From positions 1-57,205 of IMG/VR virus record IMGVR_UViG_3300009151_000084: a stretch of DNA of 57,205 nt, one strand, 5' to 3'. The notes under the pieces were generated by a model that ran no database searches, was not told where the DNA came from, and saw only the letters and a list, made by a program, of their open reading frames with translations. This DNA comes from a virus. Shown here piece by piece: positions 39,501 through 47,806 of the stretch (positions within the stretch are counted from its first letter, which is position 1; every line of letters begins with the position of its first letter). The translations under genes were made by a program, and so were the position numbers.

Positions 39501-40099
39501 ATTACATCGATCGGATTGCCCACAAAAAAAATGCCGACGGTACATATAGCCTTGCTGCCGTTGACAAGGAAGGCAGACCTGCGTTGAATGACAAGAGCGT
39601 GCCGCAAGATAAATTGGCAGGCATCGTTGGTAAAGAAGTGGCTCAAAAAATTATTGATGCTGAAGGGAAGGGGTACCCGAAAGGAAGCGTTAGCGAAGAT
39701 ATGCTTATTTTGTCAGGTCTTGATCTAAAGACTGGCGGCGAGGGTATGAAGAAGTATTACGACGAGATCTACCCTAGCTACCTCAAGAAGTTCGGCAAGA
39801 AATACGGCGCAACAGTTGGCAAGACTGATGTTGTTACTGATAACAAAGCCAATGGAATTTTGGAAGCCAACGGAAAATTTTTTGTTATTTCAGATGATGG
39901 CATTAACTTCAAAGAATTTAATAATTACACCGAAGCGGCTAAGCATTTAGGCGTTGGTGTAGAACCCCTGCACTACATGGACATCACCCCCGCGATGCGC
40001 AAGGAGTTCAAGACAGGCATTCACATGAAGAAGGGCGGCGCAGTACACTTCGCTGACTCACTAGACGCAATGCGTCATGAATTAACAAAGGCTAAATAA
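36497..40099 (+). CDS. Second giant polyvalent-type protein
   Basis: A 1200-residue protein. Residues 1-310 form an unknown domain (QGGYGDFMKEQLKRAEKGDL; IGRGGLSHSTATKHGLRLP). GG linkers follow (KGGAVHMEDGG, FAEGGQVQRFDEGG, and MKKGGAVHFAD at the end). The C-terminal 570 residues begin with FYSPTEAAALNL and hold DEVQSDWHQ at 870-878, then GYDRVALPTGE, a domain seen in other phage polyvalent proteins without clear activity. Inside that domain, AT-rich segments encode NADGTFTV- and NADGTYSL-like inserts (near 919 and 1009) and EANGKFFV (near 1121). It overlaps the previous gene by eight bases and the portal start by one. An injected effector is the inferred role. Confidence 0.65.
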   Translation: MADPVKAAQVVEMALKRARQAAKSARIAEYKDPVTTKAEDWKWKPLEGVADKLKIEAVPDYIQGGYGDFMKEQLKRAEKGDLNARDLIKAYTITQASIGRGGLSHSTATKHGLRLPNTGEEVRPEGAFAEWLGSPMGQRYLNAAELGKPDAAAMQQLRTMFSPYGKQDDQVAKMQWAADNLPNMAKDLNARVAGGRDEWRDYSDSLRGIAAAKSGFVGSLLGRGDIPTLDARQINLHTTPAPVSMGSIQNRGKGTGGRELVDRLAARQDALELGLDPSLAPFYQHLGHHAVWDKIGGTETTHNDLMKAMRGYDKGGAVHMEDGGITPRAFSFSPTDRDEHNRKLGLPAEFYRSGQTDPTMQSYGAGMSVPVGGARLTADAIASRNAQMRDTLAGIMLGAEFPVGSGTLRAEMMRPTMQGASPQYGLRYSRPFAEGGQVQRFDEGGDVNQAELDRMRLELANSPVIQATPQSTTQKMIGTVGGYMDQAGKFVSEAMKPIAETHPIRTFLTDMMIADPLKSAGAALQDYTKTSRDITEEQPYTRSPVTGSGQTLRLDPRVLDVAQFATPVIRGATKLAGAGAKAVAPFASKVDDMVRELYEAGTLPQPGLSIKDVTPKALAPANEQGFYSPTEAAALNLQRKSGNGQQFLNDILKGDNVRSEEVSNMGLDTFLKDKKNVTAAEVQDFIAQNKMRLDESRYGAVKEDPVGMEKRKEIFDSYQPEIDRLYKEHDAYFDAGDNAARRKVEEQIINVQLKRNLEAHSAYKLPISKHTRFEDWQLPGGENYREVVLTLPQTPEHSEFARLNKKMNEDGLLPDEMNRWTELGGDLGAEGRRQAKEGRYRTPHWEDVNPIAHIRLSDRVTDGKKTLLVDEVQSDWHQAARDIRTAEVKRLVETYNVSKEDAQKAVPKDYGYRIADPVKKNADGTFTVIQNDGTVMNFPATTDIDMLRGSFGADAGVPDAPYKDDWYQLALKRAVKEAIDGGYDRVALPTGERVADRFQLTHYIDRIAHKKNADGTYSLAAVDKEGRPALNDKSVPQDKLAGIVGKEVAQKIIDAEGKGYPKGSVSEDMLILSGLDLKTGGEGMKKYYDEIYPSYLKKFGKKYGATVGKTDVVTDNKANGILEANGKFFVISDDGINFKEFNNYTEAAKHLGVGVEPLHYMDITPAMRKEFKTGIHMKKGGAVHFADSLDAMRHELTKAK

Positions 40100-42681
40100 T
40101 GGCTACTCAAATGCCCATCCCGCAGGACTATGATCCGACGTCTGAGGACAGTAGCGCTCTAGATAACACCGCACTGACAGACATATTCAACGATGATGTT
40201 CAGCAAGAGGTTGAAGAGCAAGAAGACGGATCCGCGATCGTCCGCTTGGATGACTTAAAGACGCCTGAACAGTCGCCCTCGTTCTACGAGAACATGGTTG
40301 ATGACATCGACGCGTGGCGCCTGTCGACGATCGCGTTGAAGTACCTCGACATGATAGAGAAGGATAAGGAAGCCCGTGAAGGACGCGACAAGCAGTACGA
40401 AGAGGGATTGCGTAGGACTGGGTTGGGGCATGACGCCCCCGGCGGTGCGCAGTTCATGGGCGCCTCCCGCGTCGTGCATCCTGTCATGGCTGAGGCGTGC
40501 ATCGACTTCTCTGCGCGGGCGATTAAGGAGTTGTTTCCGCCTGACGGGCCCGTCAAGACAAAGATCAACGGCGAAGTAACCGAGGCTAAGACCACCAAAG
40601 CCGAGCGCAAGCGCGACTTCATGAACTGGCAGCTTACCGAGCAGATCGAAGAGTACCGCGACGAGGAGGAGCAGATCCTAACCCAGACACCCCTTGGCGG
40701 ATCGCAGTACATGAAGATCTGGCGCGACGATCAGAAGAAGCGCTCGTGCGTCGAGTTCCTGCCGATCGACAACGTCTACCTTCCCTACGCCGCGGGCAAC
40801 TTCTACACTGCTAGTCGCGTGACCGAGGTCAACAACATCACGCAAGAAGAGTTTGAGCTGCGCGTGTCGAAGGGTTTGTATGCTGACATCAGCATCTATC
40901 GATCGAGCGAGGAGCCTGAGCTCACCAAGCCTGAGAAGGCGAACGACAAGATCGAGGGCAAGAAGTCAGAGTACGAGAACATTGATGGCGTGCGCACCGT
41001 TTATCACATCTATACATTCATGGAGGAGGAGGATGACCGATTCTCCAAGGGTGAACGCGCCCCTTACATCCTGATGATTGACAAGAACACTTCCGAGGTC
41101 GTGGGTTTGTACCGCAACTGGGAGGACGGCGACAAGCAGATGTCCAAGCTTGACTGGATCATTGAGTTTAAATTCATTCCGTGGAGGGGTGCGTATGCGA
41201 TTGGGTTGCCTCATCTTATCGGTGGCTTGTCTGCTGCTCTTACTGGCGCTCTTAGAGCTCTGCTTGATTCTGCTCATATAAACACCAACCCGACGATGCT
41301 CAAGTTAAAGGGCGGCAAGGTGTCAGGGCAGTCGATTGTTGTTGAGCCCACGCAGGTGACGGAGATCGAGGGGGCGCCGGGGATTGACGACATCCGCAAG
41401 ATCGCCATGCCCATGCCCTTCAACCAACCAAGCCCAACCCTACTGAGTCTATTAGGATGGCTCACCGACGCCGCTAAAGGGGTCGTCACGACCGCCGAAG
41501 AGAAGATCGCCAACGTGAATGCCAATGCCCCTGTAGGCACGACGCAGGCGCTGATCGAGCAGGGCTCAGCAGTGTTCTCAGCTATTCACGCACGCCTACA
41601 TCAGTCGCAGGCAAAGGTGTTCAAGGTTCTGGCTCGTTTGAACCGTTGGTACCTCGACGAGGATGATATCGAGATGGCGAAGGAGCTCGGCGTGACAAGC
41701 GCTGACTTCGAGAAGAACGACGATATCGTGCCTGTGTCAGATCCGCATATCTTTTCGGAGACTCAGCGCTATGCTCAGGTTCAGGCTCTCGCGGCACGAG
41801 CGGCAGCGAATCCACAAATCTATAATCTGTTGGCTGTTGAGAAGCGAATTCTTAAACAGCTCAAGATTCCTGATACGAACGAAGTGCTACCTGATCCGCA
41901 GGATGTTAAGCAGATGAACCCTGCGCTCGAGAATGTGGCGATGACGATAGGGAAGCCCGCGGGGGCGTTCCCCGGTCAAGACCACCTCGCGCACATTCAG
42001 GTGCTTCTGGACTACGCCAAAGACCCGATGTACGGTTCCAACCCCATCATCGCGCCTGTGTTCATCCCCCGCGCCCTCGAGCACCTCAAGCAGCATCTGA
42101 CGCTCTGGTACCTCGACTCGATGGACAACTACACAAGCAAAGCGTTGGGTAGGCGCTTTGACATCCTGAAAGAAGAACCCATCATTAAGGAGGCTCAGCA
42201 ATTGCTCGCGGCATCATCGCAGCATGTCTTCATGGACGTCCCTCAGCAATTCAATGGCGTCGCGCCAGTCATGCAGCAGATGATGGGCATGATGCAGCAG
42301 CTTCGCCAACAGCAGCAGCCGCAGGATCCTAGCGTACAGGCTCTGGTACAGACTCAGATGGCTGAGACTCAGCGCAAGGCGAAGAATGACAACGATCGCC
42401 TACAGCTTGACGCAGCTAAATTGGCTGCAGACACTCAAGCCAAGCAAGAGAAGAACGTGGCTGACGAGCAAATGAAGGCTGCAGAGATCACGCACGATAT
42501 CAACGTGCTCACGCTCGAACAGCAACACGAAATGCAGCGTCAGCAACTGCAGGCGCAGCAACAGCAGCAACTTCAAGAACAGGCGGCGCAGCAAGCTCAA
42601 CAGCAAGCAATGCAGCAATCTGAGCAGGAGCAGCAAATGCAACAAATGCAACAAGAACCTCAACCTCAGCAAGGAGTTTAA
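40099..42681 (+). CDS. Portal protein
   Basis: An 860-residue portal that forms the dodecameric DNA gate at one capsid vertex. The core shows GASRVVHPVMAEACIDFSAR and KELFPPDGPVKT, then SQYMKIWRDDQKK and FLPIDNVYLPYAA, features of podovirus portals of the P22/environmental type. GRRFDILKEEPI follows in the wing region. The last 150 residues are a Gln-rich coiled coil (QQQQLQEQAAQQAQQ), comparable with the long P22-type barrel that enters the capsid. Large size fits a barrel-bearing portal. Start overlaps the upstream gene stop by one base. Confidence 0.85.
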   Translation: MATQMPIPQDYDPTSEDSSALDNTALTDIFNDDVQQEVEEQEDGSAIVRLDDLKTPEQSPSFYENMVDDIDAWRLSTIALKYLDMIEKDKEAREGRDKQYEEGLRRTGLGHDAPGGAQFMGASRVVHPVMAEACIDFSARAIKELFPPDGPVKTKINGEVTEAKTTKAERKRDFMNWQLTEQIEEYRDEEEQILTQTPLGGSQYMKIWRDDQKKRSCVEFLPIDNVYLPYAAGNFYTASRVTEVNNITQEEFELRVSKGLYADISIYRSSEEPELTKPEKANDKIEGKKSEYENIDGVRTVYHIYTFMEEEDDRFSKGERAPYILMIDKNTSEVVGLYRNWEDGDKQMSKLDWIIEFKFIPWRGAYAIGLPHLIGGLSAALTGALRALLDSAHINTNPTMLKLKGGKVSGQSIVVEPTQVTEIEGAPGIDDIRKIAMPMPFNQPSPTLLSLLGWLTDAAKGVVTTAEEKIANVNANAPVGTTQALIEQGSAVFSAIHARLHQSQAKVFKVLARLNRWYLDEDDIEMAKELGVTSADFEKNDDIVPVSDPHIFSETQRYAQVQALAARAAANPQIYNLLAVEKRILKQLKIPDTNEVLPDPQDVKQMNPALENVAMTIGKPAGAFPGQDHLAHIQVLLDYAKDPMYGSNPIIAPVFIPRALEHLKQHLTLWYLDSMDNYTSKALGRRFDILKEEPIIKEAQQLLAASSQHVFMDVPQQFNGVAPVMQQMMGMMQQLRQQQQPQDPSVQALVQTQMAETQRKAKNDNDRLQLDAAKLAADTQAKQEKNVADEQMKAAEITHDINVLTLEQQHEMQRQQLQAQQQQQLQEQAAQQAQQQAMQQSEQEQQMQQMQQEPQPQQGV

Positions 42682-42683
42682 TC

Positions 42684-42941
42684 ATGTCAGAAGCAATTTC
42701 GCAGCACAAGAAGATGGCAATGGGCGAGTCAGTGCCTATGGCTAAGGGCAAGTCAGTTATGCCTAAATACGCGTCAGGTGGCGCCGTCATGAAAGAGGGT
42801 GGCGTAGCTAACCTACCCGCCAAAGGATCGGCACCTCCACCCCTCGCACGTCCTGCAGCAGGCATGGCAGGCAAGATCGCTACCCTGAAGAAGGGCGGTG
42901 CCGCTAAGCCAATGCGCAAGGTAGCAGGTCGTGGAAGGTAG
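42684..42941 (+). CDS. Small basic virion protein with GG motifs
   Basis: An 85-residue basic protein. YASGGAVMKEGGVANL and LKKGGAAKPM repeat the KGG(A/V) motif found in other head-region proteins of this phage. Low complexity (Lys, Ala, Pro, Gly). It lies between portal and GroES genes. A minor head protein or DNA-condensing role is a guess. Confidence 0.62.
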   Translation: MSEAISQHKKMAMGESVPMAKGKSVMPKYASGGAVMKEGGVANLPAKGSAPPPLARPAAGMAGKIATLKKGGAAKPMRKVAGRGR

Positions 42942-43098
42942 GCTCATTGGCATGATCAAGCAGAGGCGCGAAGACATCGCCCTCGCGCTTGCCGAAGGCA
43001 ATGCTATCAACATCGAGTCGTACCACCGTATGGTGGGAATTTATCGAGGGCTTGGAGAAGCTCTGGATATGCTCGATGCATTGCTCGCGGAAGACTAG
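42931..43098 (+). CDS. Small conserved head-region protein
   Basis: A 55-residue helical protein. The GTG at 42931 gives an N-terminus EGRLIGMIKQRREDIALALA, close to the usual beginning of this widespread phage family (MEGKLIGLIK-like). A shorter start at ATG 42952 is possible. It overlaps the previous gene by 11 bases. Function unknown; neighbours are head assembly genes. Confidence 0.62.
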   Translation: MEGRLIGMIKQRREDIALALAEGNAINIESYHRMVGIYRGLGEALDMLDALLAED

Positions 43099-43147
43099 GT
43101 TTTTGTAGTAACCCGCTCTGAATAGAGCTATTGAAAAGGAGTGTCGC

Positions 43148-43555
43148 ATGACGCTTGATGAAGCATTTCCCGCAGTAGATTCTGGCTGTACTCCACTAGG
43201 TGGTCGAGTATTGATTCAGTTCAAACAGGTGCCAAAGAAGACCACAGCAAGTGGGATCATTTTAATGGAAGATACCAAAGAGACTGAAAAGTGGAACACT
43301 CAAGTCGCAAAAGTTGTTGCGCTTGGGGCACTAGCCTACAAAAACCGCGACACAATGGAGCCGTGGCCCGAGGGCACATGGGCTAAGGTCGGCGACTTCG
43401 TTCGCGTTCCAAAGTGGGGTGGCGACCGTTGGGAAGTTCCTTACGGTGAAGTGGTCAATGGCGATCAAGATATGGCGCTGTTCTCCGTGTTCAACGATCA
43501 CGAGATCATCTCTAAGGTGACTGGCGATCCATTGAAAGTGAAGGCATTCTTATGA
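43148..43555 (+). CDS. GroES-like co-chaperonin
   Basis: A 135-residue protein of the Cpn10 fold. PLGGRVLIQFKQVPKKTTAS begins the barrel; SGIILMEDTKETE is the mobile loop that docks GroEL; AKVVALG and VGDFVRVPKWGG complete it. Phage co-chaperonins such as T4 gp31 adapt host GroEL to fold the capsid protein. Some bacterial residues are replaced and the C-terminus is extended (GDPLKVKAFL). AAAGGAG precedes the start. It lies before scaffold and capsid genes, consistent with capsid folding. Confidence 0.82.
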   Translation: MTLDEAFPAVDSGCTPLGGRVLIQFKQVPKKTTASGIILMEDTKETEKWNTQVAKVVALGALAYKNRDTMEPWPEGTWAKVGDFVRVPKWGGDRWEVPYGEVVNGDQDMALFSVFNDHEIISKVTGDPLKVKAFL

Positions 43556-44529
43556 ACTCAACAGACAAGATGGAAATGCAGGTCGAGGAGTCATCCGACG
43601 GCAGCGCGATGATCGAATTGCCCTTGCAAGAGGGTGATGTTGCGCAGCCAATGTCGCAAGGTGGCGCCGTGGAGGACGACGACGATCATGAAGATGGCTC
43701 TGACGGGCTAGATTCAGACCCAGATCGTGAAGCAATCCGCGCAGCACGTCGCGAAGAGCGCAAGCTCAAGAAGTCTATCCACCGTGAGAAGGCAAAAGAG
43801 TCTAATCACCTGATCAATGCCCTCAAAAAGCAGAATCAGCAGTTGGCGGACAGGCTTGCAAACCTCGAAACGCGCACTTCAGGTGCCGAATTGGGGCGTG
43901 TCGAGAAGGTGATGGAAGACACGCAGGTGCAGATCGAGTACGCGAAGATGAAGATGAAGGAAGCTGTCGCCTCGCAGGACGGAGAATCGATGGTTCGGGC
44001 GCAGGAATTGATGTATGAGTCGATGCGCAAGTACGAAGCGCTCAAAAACATCAAGGAAAATGCCACGAGGCAGATGTCTCAGCCCCAACAGGCGAACATT
44101 CAACTCCCTGACCCTAGCGTACAGCGTAATGCGGCTGATTGGATGCGCAAAAACAGTTGGTACGACCCCGCGGGCAAGGATTTAGACTCCGAACTCACGC
44201 AAAGTATCGACAAACGACTCACCGCAGAGGGTTATGACCCTTCAAGCTCAGAATATTGGGAAGAATTGGACACGCGCCTAGCAAAATACCTTCCGCATCT
44301 CTACGATAGCGGCGGTAATCGCAATAATTCAGAGAGACGCGAGCGTCCGCGCTCGGCAGTCACTGGAACAGGCAGGGAATCGACACCATCTCGCAGTGGT
44401 AGCAACTTTACGCTCTCACCGCAGCGTGTTGCCGCCATCAAAGAGATGGGGATCTGGGATGACCCTGACAAGCGTAAGAAAATGATTAACCGATTCATCG
44501 AGTATGACCGTCAAAACAAAGGAAATTGA
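43552..44529 (+). CDS. Scaffolding protein
   Basis: A 325-residue protein. N-terminus acidic and disordered (EDDDDHEDGSDGLDSDPD), then a long charged coiled coil (residues 60-170; NALKKQNQQLADRLANLETR). The C-terminal part (LSPQRVAAIKEMGIWDDPDK) is the kind of helical end that binds coat protein. Low complexity, high charge and position after portal and before coat fit a scaffold which leaves or is degraded during maturation. Overlaps the GroES stop by ATGA. Confidence 0.72.
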   Translation: MNSTDKMEMQVEESSDGSAMIELPLQEGDVAQPMSQGGAVEDDDDHEDGSDGLDSDPDREAIRAARREERKLKKSIHREKAKESNHLINALKKQNQQLADRLANLETRTSGAELGRVEKVMEDTQVQIEYAKMKMKEAVASQDGESMVRAQELMYESMRKYEALKNIKENATRQMSQPQQANIQLPDPSVQRNAADWMRKNSWYDPAGKDLDSELTQSIDKRLTAEGYDPSSSEYWEELDTRLAKYLPHLYDSGGNRNNSERRERPRSAVTGTGRESTPSRSGSNFTLSPQRVAAIKEMGIWDDPDKRKKMINRFIEYDRQNKGN

Positions 44530-44531
44530 TC

Positions 44532-45068
44532 ATGGATGACCGTATCCGCAAGAACACTGGCGCAGGTCGTGAAAACCGCGCTGTAGTAGACAAACGTCGC
44601 GCTCCTGCAGACGACGCACTAGCCTCGGCGCCAACACGCCGTCGTCGCTTCCAGTCAGAATTCACGCAGGAAGCGCTGCCGACCGTCAAAGGCGATCCGA
44701 ACTGGCATTACTGTTGGTTATCTACAACAAACCAGTACGACACCATCCACAGCCGCATGCGCTTGGGCTATCAGGCGGTGCTGTGCGATGAGCTCGAAGG
44801 TATGGAGCATCTCAAGGTCAAAGAGGGTGAGCACGTCGGTCACGTCTCCTGCAATGAGATGATTCTGTACAAGTTGCCGATGGACATCTACCAAGACTGG
44901 ATGGCAGAGAAGCATCACTATCAGCCGATGGAAGAAGCAGGCAAGATCCGCGTTCAGCAGGAGCAATTATTGAACTCGGCTCGCGACAGCAACGGCAAGA
45001 GCTTGATCCGCGCTGAGGGTGACTTGTTAGACGGGGAACGCGACATCCCTGCTCCTATTTTTGAATAG
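44532..45068 (+). CDS. Head-region hypothetical protein
   Basis: A 178-residue protein. A basic N-terminus (RRRRFQSEFTQEALPT) is followed by a mixed domain (WHYCWLSTTNQYDTIHSRMR; EHVGHVSCNEMILYKLPMDI) and a Gln/Glu helix. This protein accompanies scaffold and coat genes in many environmental podoviruses, function unknown. ATG at 44532 is preferred to TTG at 44526. Confidence 0.68.
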   Translation: MDDRIRKNTGAGRENRAVVDKRRAPADDALASAPTRRRRFQSEFTQEALPTVKGDPNWHYCWLSTTNQYDTIHSRMRLGYQAVLCDELEGMEHLKVKEGEHVGHVSCNEMILYKLPMDIYQDWMAEKHHYQPMEEAGKIRVQQEQLLNSARDSNGKSLIRAEGDLLDGERDIPAPIFE

Positions 45069-45097
45069 TTGTTTTATTTATTTAGAAAGAGCATAAT
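45069..45097 (+). promoter_or_regulatory. Promoter of the capsid genes
   Basis: TTGTTT (45069-45074), 17-base spacer, CATAAT (45092-45097), directly after the stop of the preceding gene. Transcription would start near 45104, at the base of a stem-loop. It gives the capsid genes extra transcription. Confidence 0.6.
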
Positions 45098-45104
45098 ATT
45101 GCAA

Positions 45105-45172
45105 AGATCGCCTGCTTTGAACAAGGTGGGCGATCTACAAAACGCTATCCTAAAAATCACGTTGGTGATTTT
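45105..45172 (+). promoter_or_regulatory. Structured leader of the capsid mRNA
   Basis: AGATCGCC (45105-45112) pairs with GGCGATCT (45129-45136), starting at the predicted first transcribed bases. A second hairpin AAAATCAC(GTTG)GTGATTTT spans 45153-45172. The string CTTTGAACAA occurs at 45115 and again near 45181. A 5' stem-loop of this type stabilises mRNA in other systems. TTAGGAGCATCCT is the coat operon ribosome binding site. Confidence 0.6.
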
Positions 45173-45234
45173 GCCTGACGCTTTGAACAAAGCCGAAACC
45201 AAAATTTTCATCTAACAATTTTTAGGAGCATCCT

Positions 45235-45822
45235 ATGAGTGCAACCTCTGCACCTTTTGGTCTGCGACCCGCGTTTCATCCTACTGGATTGGATCGCGCT
45301 CAAGCGCTCGCCAACGGCATTACATCTGGCTACGCTACTAACATCCTGAAAGGTCAGGCTGTTCAGTATTCGCCAAACGCAGGCGTCATTTTGCCTGTTC
45401 TTGATACAACAACCAACAGCGGTTTAGTCTCTGGCGCCTTTGCGGGTGTTGAGTGGACTGACACCACTGGTCGTCGTCGCGTGTCGAATTATTGGCCCGC
45501 CTCCACAGCCGTAATCGCAGGTAGCGTCGTTGCGTATTTTTACAACGATCAGCAGATCGTGTACGAGATCCAGACCGACGGTACGATGGCTCAAACGGCA
45601 GTAGGCAACGAAGCCAACTTGAGCAATTTCACCGCAGGGTCAAGCACTACGGGTTTGTCGCAGATGACTTTATCAGCCACATTGGTTGGTTCAGGCTCAG
45701 CAGCGCAGTTTCGTATTGTTGATCTGGCGCCGATTCCCGGGAACAACTGGGGTGATCCGTTCGTCGTAGTCCGCGTACAGATCTCCAAGCCACAGTTCAT
45801 CTCAACTGTTAACGCTATCTAA
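45235..45822 (+). CDS. Head decoration-type structural protein
   Basis: A 195-residue beta-rich protein. APFGLRPAFHPTGLDRAQAL and ITSGYATNILKGQAVQ are typical of a family found just before coat genes in environmental phages. No catalytic residues. Probably a capsid decoration or stabilising protein. TAGGAG upstream is a strong ribosome binding site, and the gene begins the capsid transcript. Confidence 0.7.
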   Translation: MSATSAPFGLRPAFHPTGLDRAQALANGITSGYATNILKGQAVQYSPNAGVILPVLDTTTNSGLVSGAFAGVEWTDTTGRRRVSNYWPASTAVIAGSVVAYFYNDQQIVYEIQTDGTMAQTAVGNEANLSNFTAGSSTTGLSQMTLSATLVGSGSAAQFRIVDLAPIPGNNWGDPFVVVRVQISKPQFISTVNAI

Positions 45823-45833
45823 GGGGAACTGAC

Positions 45834-46748
45834 ATGGCAGCTCCAATGCGCAGTACCGACTTTAGAAGTATCGTTGAGCCGATTCTCAGTGAATGCTTTG
45901 ACGGAGTCTATGACCAACGCTCAGATGAATGGAGCCAAGTGTTCCGTGAACAGATGGGCATTCCCCGTAACTACCACGAAGAACCCGTTCTCTACGGTTT
46001 CGGTGCGGCTCCTGAATTGCCTGACGGCACTCCAGTTTCGTACCAACAAGGTGGCGTACTCTTCCTGCAACGCTATGTGTACAAGGTCTACGGCTTAGCC
46101 TTCGCCTTGACCAAAGTGTTGGTTGAAGACGGCGACCATATCCGTATCGGGCAGGTTTATGCAAAGCACTTAGCTCAATCACTGGTTGAGACCAAAGAGA
46201 CGCTTGCAGCCAACGTGCTCAACAACGCCTTCAACAGCTCCTACACTGGCGGCGACGGCGTACAGTTAAGCGCATCTACCCATCCTATCGTCAACGGTAC
46301 CTTCAGCAACCTCCTTGCGACTGCTGCGAACCTTTCGCAGACTTCGCTCGAACAGATGTTGATTCAGGTTCGCTTGGCAGTGGATAACAACGGCAAGAAG
46401 ATCCGCTTGCAGCCGCTGAAGCTTGTGGTTGCCCCCGGCAACGTGTTCCAAGCCGAGGTTCTGCTGAAATCGGTTCTTCGTACTGGCACCGCCAACAACG
46501 ACGTGAACCCAGTCAAATCGATTGGTTTGATTCCTGAAGGCGCTGCGGTCATCAGCCGTTTGACTTCGGCTACTAACTGGTGGGTGCAAACCGACGCACC
46601 AGAAGGCGCCAAGTTGATGATGCGTCGTGGTCTTGAGAAGACGATGGAAGGTGACTTTGAAACCGACTCCATGCGTTACAAGGCTACTGAGCGTTACTGG
46701 GTCAGTTGGACTGACCCACGCTGCCTCTTCGGTACGCCCGGAGTGTAA
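45834..46748 (+). CDS. Major capsid protein
   Basis: A 304-residue protein. STHPIVNGTFSNLLATAANL and LQPLKLVVAPGNVFQAEVLL, with GAKLMMRRGLEKTMEGDFET near the end, match HK97-fold coat proteins of the Mu gpT-like branch. It builds the icosahedral shell. AAGGGGAACTGAC precedes the ATG. A strong terminator directly follows, and the neighbours are the decoration-type gene and scaffold, all consistent with coat. Confidence 0.85.
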   Translation: MAAPMRSTDFRSIVEPILSECFDGVYDQRSDEWSQVFREQMGIPRNYHEEPVLYGFGAAPELPDGTPVSYQQGGVLFLQRYVYKVYGLAFALTKVLVEDGDHIRIGQVYAKHLAQSLVETKETLAANVLNNAFNSSYTGGDGVQLSASTHPIVNGTFSNLLATAANLSQTSLEQMLIQVRLAVDNNGKKIRLQPLKLVVAPGNVFQAEVLLKSVLRTGTANNDVNPVKSIGLIPEGAAVISRLTSATNWWVQTDAPEGAKLMMRRGLEKTMEGDFETDSMRYKATERYWVSWTDPRCLFGTPGV

Positions 46749-46752
46749 AGCG

Positions 46753-46784
46753 AAGGGGGGTGAGCTCAATTCACCCCCTTTTTT
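46753..46784 (+). terminator. Rho-independent terminator after the coat gene
   Basis: GGGGGTGA (46756-46763), loop GCTCAAT, TCACCCCC (46771-46778) and TTTTTT (46779-46784). It ends or weakens transcription behind the coat gene, keeping coat mRNA abundant relative to the tail genes. Confidence 0.92.
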
Positions 46785-46823
46785 AATTCAATTCTGAGTG
46801 GTTCAAGCCACAGGAGTTTTAAA

Positions 46824-47795
46824 ATGCCCCAATTTTCAGACGACCTATTCTTAGGCACTTCGCAGACCTTTATGGGTATTGCGCAGGGTGCTATTACAAA
46901 CACTATCGCAGGTTCAATTACTACCACCACGATGACAGTTACGCAGTTGCTGTCAGGTGAGCCAATTACGGTTGGTCAGTTCGTATCAGGCACTGGCGTG
47001 ACCGCAGGCTCATACGTTACCGCATTCGTTACGGGTACAGGTGGCGCAGGTACATACACCGTCAGCGCATCGTCTTCGGCAACTGGTGCAATCACTATCT
47101 ACGGTTCAGGCAATGCGTTGCTTGGAGACCCCGCCCCAATGGACTTGGGTGTTGGGCCACTCGGTCGTGTGTACGTCTTTGACGTTATTCCACAGACTGC
47201 ATCAACCTCAAACATCGCCGCCACGCAGACCCCTGCCGCTTCAGGTAACTTGACGTTGACAGCAGGTGCAGGCGTAAGGTCAGTCACAAACAAAAGCGGT
47301 ACGACAGTATTTCAGCTTGACTGCCCTCGTGCGATGGCGGTTTCATTGGTCACAGGTGGTACTGCTCGTGCTTACACAATCACTGGCTTTGACTATTATG
47401 GTCAGGCTATGAGCGAGGTAATCACTTCTGTTGCAGCCGCAACTACCAACGGCAAGAAAGCGTTCTATCAAATCGTTTCGATTTCGGGCGCAGGCGGTTC
47501 GGTTACTGCGGTCACGGTCGGCACGACTACATTGCTTGGTATTCCAGTTCGCGTGATTGACGGCGGCTACCTTTGCCACGTTGGTTGGAACGGCAGTTTC
47601 TCTGTTGACTCAGGCTCGCTTGTTGTGGCAGCTACCGCAACAGCAACAACCACGACTGGTGACGTTCGCGGCACGTTCAGCCCGTCGACCGCACCTGACG
47701 GGATCAAGCGATTGGTTCTGGGCATCATGCTCTCAGGAATCGCGGTTGGCCCGAACTCAACCCGCACTGGCGCCCTCGGCGTCACACAAGCCTAA
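46824..47795 (+). CDS. Virion structural protein
   Basis: A 323-residue Thr/Ala/Gly-rich, beta-sandwich-like protein. Repeated strands ([37 protein letters not shown]) resemble Ig-like domains of head or tail proteins. The second half ([38 protein letters not shown]) is typical of an unassigned structural family after coat genes in environmental podoviruses. CAGGAG precedes the start. Head fibre or decoration protein possible. Confidence 0.65.
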   Translation: MPQFSDDLFLGTSQTFMGIAQGAITNTIAGSITTTTMTVTQLLSGEPITVGQFVSGTGVTAGSYVTAFVTGTGGAGTYTVSASSSATGAITIYGSGNALLGDPAPMDLGVGPLGRVYVFDVIPQTASTSNIAATQTPAASGNLTLTAGAGVRSVTNKSGTTVFQLDCPRAMAVSLVTGGTARAYTITGFDYYGQAMSEVITSVAAATTNGKKAFYQIVSISGAGGSVTAVTVGTTTLLGIPVRVIDGGYLCHVGWNGSFSVDSGSLVVAATATATTTTGDVRGTFSPSTAPDGIKRLVLGIMLSGIAVGPNSTRTGALGVTQA

Positions 47796-47806
47796 AGGGG
47801 TAAATC

